Positions 59,827 to 64,000 of a DNA stretch of 64,000 bases are shown piece by piece. The stretch spans positions 186,001-250,000 of the forward strand of contig NZ_LN909063.1 in assembly GCF_001486505.1 (NCBI RefSeq), given 5' to 3'. The DNA is from Paenibacillus rubinfantis (GTDB lineage Bacteria; Bacillota; Bacilli; Paenibacillales; Paenibacillaceae). Made by a program: the position numbers and the translations under genes. The notes under the pieces were generated by a model that saw only the letters and a list, made by a program, of their open reading frames with translations, was not told the origin of the DNA and searched no databases. Each line of letters starts with the position of its first letter. The stretch's first letter is position 1.

Positions 59827-60393
59827 TTGAAAAAAATCGTGCTTCTGGTTTTCAGTTTGGCGCTACTCATCACGGTCACGGCTTGTAGTGGTGATAACAA
59901 TTCTGCCAAGGCTGGTGGTGAGGGGAATCCTGTAGAAGTAAAGGCCAATAATCAGGATATTAATCCGGTTATTATTTCAAAGAACGTGGAAAAGTCGGAT
60001 TACAGTAATATGACTCCTTTTCAATCCATTATGGAAAATAACGTTGCAGATCTTCCCTATGTTAAATTAGGAGAAACGATTCAAATAAAATTTCAAGACC
60101 AAACAACTGAACCAGGCTCGTACGAGCTGATTGATTATATTTTGACGGAAGAAGGGAAGATGAAATATAAGATACCCGAGTTTAGTAGGCTTGAGTTGAA
60201 GTTCGATCATGGTACAGCTTCGTTTGTTCTTAAGGAGAATATGCTGGCCTATGCGAGCTCAGACAGTAAGGATTATGAACCAGGCGCTGTCTTGAGAGGT
60301 TTCCGGCTGTTGTGTAGTTGGGATCACGACATCCAAGAGTTGGCTTTTGTAATTCGAACCGATGCCTTTTCCGAGAACGGACTGACCAAATAA
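59827..60393 (+). CDS. Putative lipoprotein, unknown function
   Basis: 188 residues. The lipoprotein signal is KKIVLLVFSLALLITVTAC with lipidated Cys at about 20, followed by Ser/Asn/Gly-rich linker. The mature part (VKLGETIQIKFQD, EPGSYELIDYILTEEGKMKYKIPEF, GAVLRGFRLLCSWDHDIQELAFVIRT) looks like a beta-sandwich but matches no family I know. The start is TTG 59827 behind GGAAGTGAG. It lies in the same A/T-rich segment as the previous gene. Confidence 0.7.
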   Translation: MKKIVLLVFSLALLITVTACSGDNNSAKAGGEGNPVEVKANNQDINPVIISKNVEKSDYSNMTPFQSIMENNVADLPYVKLGETIQIKFQDQTTEPGSYELIDYILTEEGKMKYKIPEFSRLELKFDHGTASFVLKENMLAYASSDSKDYEPGAVLRGFRLLCSWDHDIQELAFVIRTDAFSENGLTK

Positions 60394-60435
60394 TTAAAAA
60401 CTGGTGCAAGAATTGAAGTGACTTAATTATGGAGA

Positions 60436-60466
60436 GAATAAAAACCTCCTGGGCACAGCCAGGAGG
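60436..60466. terminator. Rho-independent terminator, mainly for the histidine kinase gene
   Basis: CCTCCTGG pairs perfectly with CCAGGAGG. On the minus strand TTTTTATTC follows. Confidence 0.75.
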
Positions 60467-60484
60467 GGGAGCCATGTAAGAAAT

Positions 60485-61879
60485 TTATGGATACACCGGC
60501 ACCTCCATCGTCACCTCGCCCCCGCCTGTCACCTGAGAGTTGGCGAGATGCAGTTCACCCCCATGCAATTGGGCAACAAATTGGGTGATATAGAGGCCCA
60601 TGCCGAAGTGTCCGTTGCTTCGGCGGGAGGGGTCGCCCATATAGAATTGTTCGGTGGCGTACTTGAGCGCTTCGGGCGAGAAGCCCGGACCTTCGTCAGT
60701 CACGCGGAACTGAATCCGATCGCCTGCAGCCTCCACCGATAGCGTGATTTTGCTCTTCGCCGGGGTATGGTCCATGGCATTGGCGATGACGTTCATGAGG
60801 GCGCGCTCCAACAAACCCGGATCGGCATTGAGCTCGTCCGGCAGTGCGCCAACGAAGTGGACTTCGACGGTAAGTTCCTTAACTGCGGCGAGGGCTTGCA
60901 TCTGCGCTTCGAGCGTATGGATGAACTCCTTCAGTTCGAGGTTTACGGGCTGATAGGAAGCCGTCGTCTCCGTATTCGTGATTTCGATCAAGGTCTTGAT
61001 ATAAGTCTCCATCTGACGGGCACTTTGGGAGATATACTCGGTGTATTCCCGTTGCTCCTCCGACTGCTCTGTTTCCGAGAGAAGTTCAACATTGCCGCGA
61101 ACGATGGTGAGCGGGGTTTTGACGTCATGGGCGAGCGCTGAGATTTGAGCCCGGCGGCGGCGCTCCAGATTCCATTGCTGCTCCAGCGAATTCTTCAAGG
61201 CATCCCGCATCTGATCCATGGACCGCAGCACCTGGTCAATTTCAGCGATCCCGCTGTATTGGATGGCGAAGTCCAGCTCCTGCTCCTGAATGCGCTGGGT
61301 TGCCTCCTGGAGTCCGCTCATTTTGCGAGCTAACTTTCGTCCAAACGAAGAGGCCAACAGAACGGCTTGAAGCAGAAAGAGAAGGCAGAACAGCACAAAA
61401 AAGGCCAGTTCCGCACTAGGCATCAAGCGGCGCAGGGGCTCTAAGTTAAACTGGGCCGCAAGAGAATACCGGAAGATATAGACCTCTTGGCCATGCGTCA
61501 CCTTCGTATAATGATATAGAAAAGAGTAACCTTTCGCTTGGCCCCCCTCCATACGCTTCCACGCCGTCTCACTTTGCTTGGCGGATAAGCTGTGTTCCAG
61601 GAGCTTCCCGTCCACCGTGTACTTCGCATATTGGTACAACGCAGAGGGAGAGTCCAACCGTACCTCCTGTCCCGCCGTGAGACGAGACTTGACGTCCTCC
61701 ACCTGCTTCTCGGCATAGTCTGCAGGGAGAACGGCTCCCGAGAACAGCAACCCCATAAAGATCAAGGCTAGCAATAGGGCAAGCCCAATCGTTCCCAGAC
61801 AAAAAGCGGCTAAATATTTAAGAAACAGCGTACGCAGCTTGGTTTCTTTCGGTCCTGGCGTGACTCGGGCTATTTCCAT
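60485..61879 (-). CDS. Sensor histidine kinase (LanK-like)
   Basis: 464 residues. Two membrane segments (about 20-50 and 155-185) enclose an extracellular sensor of about 105 residues. HAMP-like helices follow, then the H-box ISALAHDVKTPLTIVRGN (phosphorylated His), N-box NVIANAMDHTP, G1 DEGPGF and G2 GHFGMGLYI. ATG 61879 overlaps the end of the response-regulator gene and follows GGGGGATAGG. Together with the regulator and the permeases upstream it forms a LanRK-EG type module that senses and resists a lantibiotic or similar peptide. Confidence 0.85.
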   Translation of the reverse strand: MEIARVTPGPKETKLRTLFLKYLAAFCLGTIGLALLLALIFMGLLFSGAVLPADYAEKQVEDVKSRLTAGQEVRLDSPSALYQYAKYTVDGKLLEHSLSAKQSETAWKRMEGGQAKGYSFLYHYTKVTHGQEVYIFRYSLAAQFNLEPLRRLMPSAELAFFVLFCLLFLLQAVLLASSFGRKLARKMSGLQEATQRIQEQELDFAIQYSGIAEIDQVLRSMDQMRDALKNSLEQQWNLERRRRAQISALAHDVKTPLTIVRGNVELLSETEQSEEQREYTEYISQSARQMETYIKTLIEITNTETTASYQPVNLELKEFIHTLEAQMQALAAVKELTVEVHFVGALPDELNADPGLLERALMNVIANAMDHTPAKSKITLSVEAAGDRIQFRVTDEGPGFSPEALKYATEQFYMGDPSRRSNGHFGMGLYITQFVAQLHGGELHLANSQVTGGGEVTMEVPVYP

Positions 61880-62529
61880 CGGTAACCTATCCCCCACACG
61901 GTTTCAATCGGATTCACGTTCATTTGGTTCAACTTGGCACGGATATTTTTGACATGCTCGACGATAGTAGAAACTTCACTTTCTCCATCGAATCCAAACA
62001 CGGATTCATAAATCTGATCCTTCGAGAACACTTGCCCCCGATGTAACGCCAAAAATTCGCAGATGGCATATTCGCTTTTGGTCAACGGGATGAAGGTATC
62101 CCGCACCCGCATCTCCTTGCCCGACAGGTTGAAATGTACTTCGCCGATCAAGAGAACGCTGCGCCGTTCCCGGCTTTCCCGGCGGAGGTGGGCAGCAATT
62201 CGCGCCCTTAACTCGCCTGCGCCAAACGGCTTGATGATATAATCGTCCGCCCCGATGCTTAAGCCTTCCACCAGATCATTTTCCATGGATTTGGCAGTCA
62301 GAAACAGGATGGGGCAGTCGACCTTGCTGCGAATTTGCCGGCAGAGGGTGAACCCGTCCAGCTCCGGCATCATCACGTCCAGTACAATCAGGTCAAAGCT
62401 TCCCAATTGCAGCGTTAACACATCAGAAGGAGCGGAGAGAGCTGTGACGAGATGTCCTTCTTTTTGCAAAATATTCCGAATCAAGGTCAGTACGGCGGGA
62501 TCATCATCTACCGCAAGAATATGGGCCAT
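61870..62529 (-). CDS. OmpR-family response regulator (LanR-like)
   Basis: 219 residues. The receiver domain has the acidic pocket AVDDDP, phospho-acceptor Asp in LIVLDVMMPELDG (about D53), LTAKS and the Lys in DYIIKPFGAGEL. The winged helix ends with EVSTIVEHVKNIRAKL and VWGIGYRWK. It resembles regulators of lantibiotic immunity operons. Its stop overlaps the kinase start; the permease gene ends 33 bases upstream. It probably activates the permease genes. Confidence 0.9.
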   Translation of the reverse strand: MAHILAVDDDPAVLTLIRNILQKEGHLVTALSAPSDVLTLQLGSFDLIVLDVMMPELDGFTLCRQIRSKVDCPILFLTAKSMENDLVEGLSIGADDYIIKPFGAGELRARIAAHLRRESRERRSVLLIGEVHFNLSGKEMRVRDTFIPLTKSEYAICEFLALHRGQVFSKDQIYESVFGFDGESEVSTIVEHVKNIRAKLNQMNVNPIETVWGIGYRWK

Positions 62530-62562
62530 GTTCTATCCCTTCTTTATTGATGAGATCTAAGT

Positions 62563-63327
62563 TTAGTCCAGCGATCTCGTACCTTCCCATCGCCGGAACC
62601 ACACTCCTAAGAATACCATGATTGCCAAGGTTCCTGTAAGACAAGTAAGGATTCCGGGTTCAAGCAAAGAGCTCGCCGGGATCGGGAGGGAGGCAGTGTT
62701 CGCGACCCCGTATTGCATCCAAAGGCTAACGAACCGGGCAGCCCAGGCGCAAGGGATATAAATCCAGTTACCATCTCCAAGCCCGGTTAGCAGGAGGGCG
62801 GACACGAGGCTCTCCAGAATCCCAAGACCGATGGATGCCCCTTTGCCAAAGCGCAGACCCACGTAGAGGTGCAGGGCATAGAGAAACATACTGCTTCCGA
62901 ACAGGAGCCCAGCGGCTTCGATATAGAATGTGAGCCCATACGGCGATTGAGACAATAGATAAAGGAAGCCAACTCCGAACCCCACCGAAGCCAGAATTGT
63001 GCTGCCCAAGCCCAGCAGGAGAAGTACGGTCAGCTTACCAGCCAGGGCGATGAGGCGGTTCGGCAAGGTGAGAAGCTGTTGATAATTTCCGGCGGCAGCC
63101 TCCTGGTCTGCAGCGATGGCACAGATGATACCGATCATCGTTGGAAAAGAAACCGCAAGCACCTGCAAATAACCGCTCACTTTAGAAGCCGGCGTAAACG
63201 GAGTATAGGCGTAATAACCTAAGAAAATCACAATCACGACCAGCGGGACGAGTAAGTGCACCCACAGGGTCGGTTGTCTGTGGAGCTTGATAAGTTCAGA
63301 TCGGAGACAACGGAAGTAGGTGCTCAT
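62563..63327 (-). CDS. Lantibiotic-immunity ABC permease, MutG/SpaG-like
   Basis: 254 residues with six hydrophobic segments. The N-terminal RCLRSELIKLHRQPTLWVHLLVPL and AADQEAAAGNYQQLLTLPNR are hallmarks of LanG permeases. ATG 63327 follows GGGAGG by nine bases and lies one base after the stop of the preceding permease gene. It should form an exporter or flippase with the second permease and an ATPase encoded beyond the window edge. Confidence 0.85.
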   Translation of the reverse strand: MSTYFRCLRSELIKLHRQPTLWVHLLVPLVVIVIFLGYYAYTPFTPASKVSGYLQVLAVSFPTMIGIICAIAADQEAAAGNYQQLLTLPNRLIALAGKLTVLLLLGLGSTILASVGFGVGFLYLLSQSPYGLTFYIEAAGLLFGSSMFLYALHLYVGLRFGKGASIGLGILESLVSALLLTGLGDGNWIYIPCAWAARFVSLWMQYGVANTASLPIPASSLLEPGILTCLTGTLAIMVFLGVWFRRWEGTRSLD

Positions 63328-63328
63328 A

Positions 63329-64000
63329 TTACTTGGCCTCCCAATGGCGGAATACACGCATCGTCAAGATGCACAGCAGGAAGAACAGGACGAGCGTGAT
63401 CAACACCCCTGGCAAAATCACACTCTTATCCCACAAGGCATCACCTTCGGGAACCGGCAACCCGTTAGGAAGCACGCCGATCGCGGCGCACATCAGCCGA
63501 GACGGAATCGCATAGGGCACAGCCCACCAATACGCAGTCGTAGCCAACAGAACGTTGCAGGCGATGTTCCCCAGCACATTCACGATCATCGTAGCAAACA
63601 TGCCGATCCGGTCGGTTAAGAACAGACAGAGCGGGATCTGCCAAAGGAAGGTCAGAAAGAGCAGCAAGCTGCCCAAAGCGTGATCCGCTAAAGTCAATCC
63701 ACCAGGGAAGACTAGCTCGCTAAGCGCAATCCCGAGCATTAAAATGACCGAGGAAACCAATAACAGCCCGGCGATCACGCCGATTTTACCGAGCCAAATC
63801 TTGGGCAGAGGCACCGGCAATCCGAGGATCGCTCGATATTTTAGCTTTTTGCTGTCTTTTTGGATTACACCCGTGCACATCAAAGTGAGCGCTCCGGGAA
63901 GCAAAAGGGTATACCACCAGTTGTAGCTGGCGATTTGAAAGAACCGTCCGCCCATCAATACTGCGCATAACAGCAAGGTGAGCAGAGGAGCCAACCAGGT
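63329..64000 (-). CDS. Lantibiotic-immunity ABC permease, MutE/EpiE-like, 5' end outside window
   Basis: At least 223 codons are visible and the frame is open at the window edge, so the N-terminus is missing. It has six hydrophobic segments; characteristic stretches are NWWYTLLLPGALTLMCTGVIQKDSKKLKYRAILGLPVPLPKIWLGKI and CNVLLATTAYWWAVPYAIPSRLMCAAIGVLPNGLPVP, typical of LanE. One base separates its stop from the next permease start. The LanF ATPase gene is expected just beyond 64,000. Confidence 0.85.
   Translation of the reverse strand, partial: TWLAPLLTLLLCAVLMGGRFFQIASYNWWYTLLLPGALTLMCTGVIQKDSKKLKYRAILGLPVPLPKIWLGKIGVIAGLLLVSSVILMLGIALSELVFPGGLTLADHALGSLLLFLTFLWQIPLCLFLTDRIGMFATMIVNVLGNIACNVLLATTAYWWAVPYAIPSRLMCAAIGVLPNGLPVPEGDALWDKSVILPGVLITLVLFFLLCILTMRVFRHWEAK

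Noticed and set aside
1..64000. tRNA, rRNA, insertion sequences, prophage or integrase genes
   Set aside because: No cloverleaf-like or ribosomal sequence, transposase or integrase motif, or flanking target duplication was recognised while reading both strands. Short degenerate remnants could have been missed.

Overview
The window looks like chromosome of a spore-forming Gram-positive bacterium of the Paenibacillus type. Base composition is moderately G+C-rich. Ribosome-binding sites are strong (AAGGAGG-like), and GTG and TTG starts are frequent. Markers include a CotF-type spore-coat/alcohol dehydrogenase operon matching Bacillus subtilis yraGF-adhB-yraED, an HPr kinase paralog, a CcpA-type cre site, and a multidomain alpha-1,3-glucanase of the kind known from Paenibacillus. 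No tRNA, rRNA, insertion sequence, prophage or CRISPR array was seen.

Layout. 1-5.0 kb: end of a BNR-like repeat protein, a cytoplasmic gamma-glutamyltransferase, an N-terminally shortened SfsA, and a nitrilase-family hydrolase next to a GNAT acetyltransferase. 5.0-9.2 kb: a less G+C-rich block with a headless radical SAM gene, a family 2 glycosyltransferase, a DUF1848 protein and an MFS exporter. 10.0-12.4 kb: the spore-coat/adhB operon. 12.5-16.6 kb: the glucanase under a perfect cre site. 16.8-19.4 kb: the carboxyspermidine route of polyamine synthesis behind a structured leader with an intrinsic terminator. 19.4-20.8 kb: repeat-filled non-coding DNA. 20.8-32.2 kb: a metal P-type ATPase, a TetR/peroxiredoxin pair, PadR, GntR and WYL regulators, a DrrAB-like exporter and two decayed genes. 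32.4-40.8 kb: phosphoketolase, a stress FMN-binding protein, a serine hydrolase, a cyclic-phosphodiesterase/nucleotidase, then 19 repeat units of 52 bp. 40.8-50.9 kb: an EmrB-type exporter with a TetR regulator, a TIM-barrel protein, a Fur-controlled siderophore ABC transporter, an AAC(3)-like acetyltransferase, the HprK paralog and a ClbS/DfsB-type protein. 51-60.4 kb: an accessory region with a TumE-like toxin/antitoxin pair, a TetR/membrane gene set, an A+T-rich AIPR phage-defence gene with two XRE regulators, an AloR-like quorum-sensing receptor overlapping its propeptide gene, and two exported proteins. 60.5-64 kb: a two-component system with lantibiotic-immunity type permeases, running off the window.

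The points most worth following are: (1) the receptor/propeptide pair at 56.9-58.3 kb, whose peptide ends in IHGLGG; (2) families of evenly spaced intergenic repeats (19 units at exactly 52 bp, four palindromes at 52-53 bp, two mirror-image arrays with 50-bp pairs, and 41-bp and 30-bp tandems), several close to whole numbers of DNA turns; (3) the candidate RNA switch upstream of the polyamine operon; (4) a three-operator TetR circuit whose regulator may be translated from a leaderless mRNA; and (5) many genes that have lost a head or middle by small deletions.

All identifications come from reading motifs and comparing with remembered families. No database search was run.
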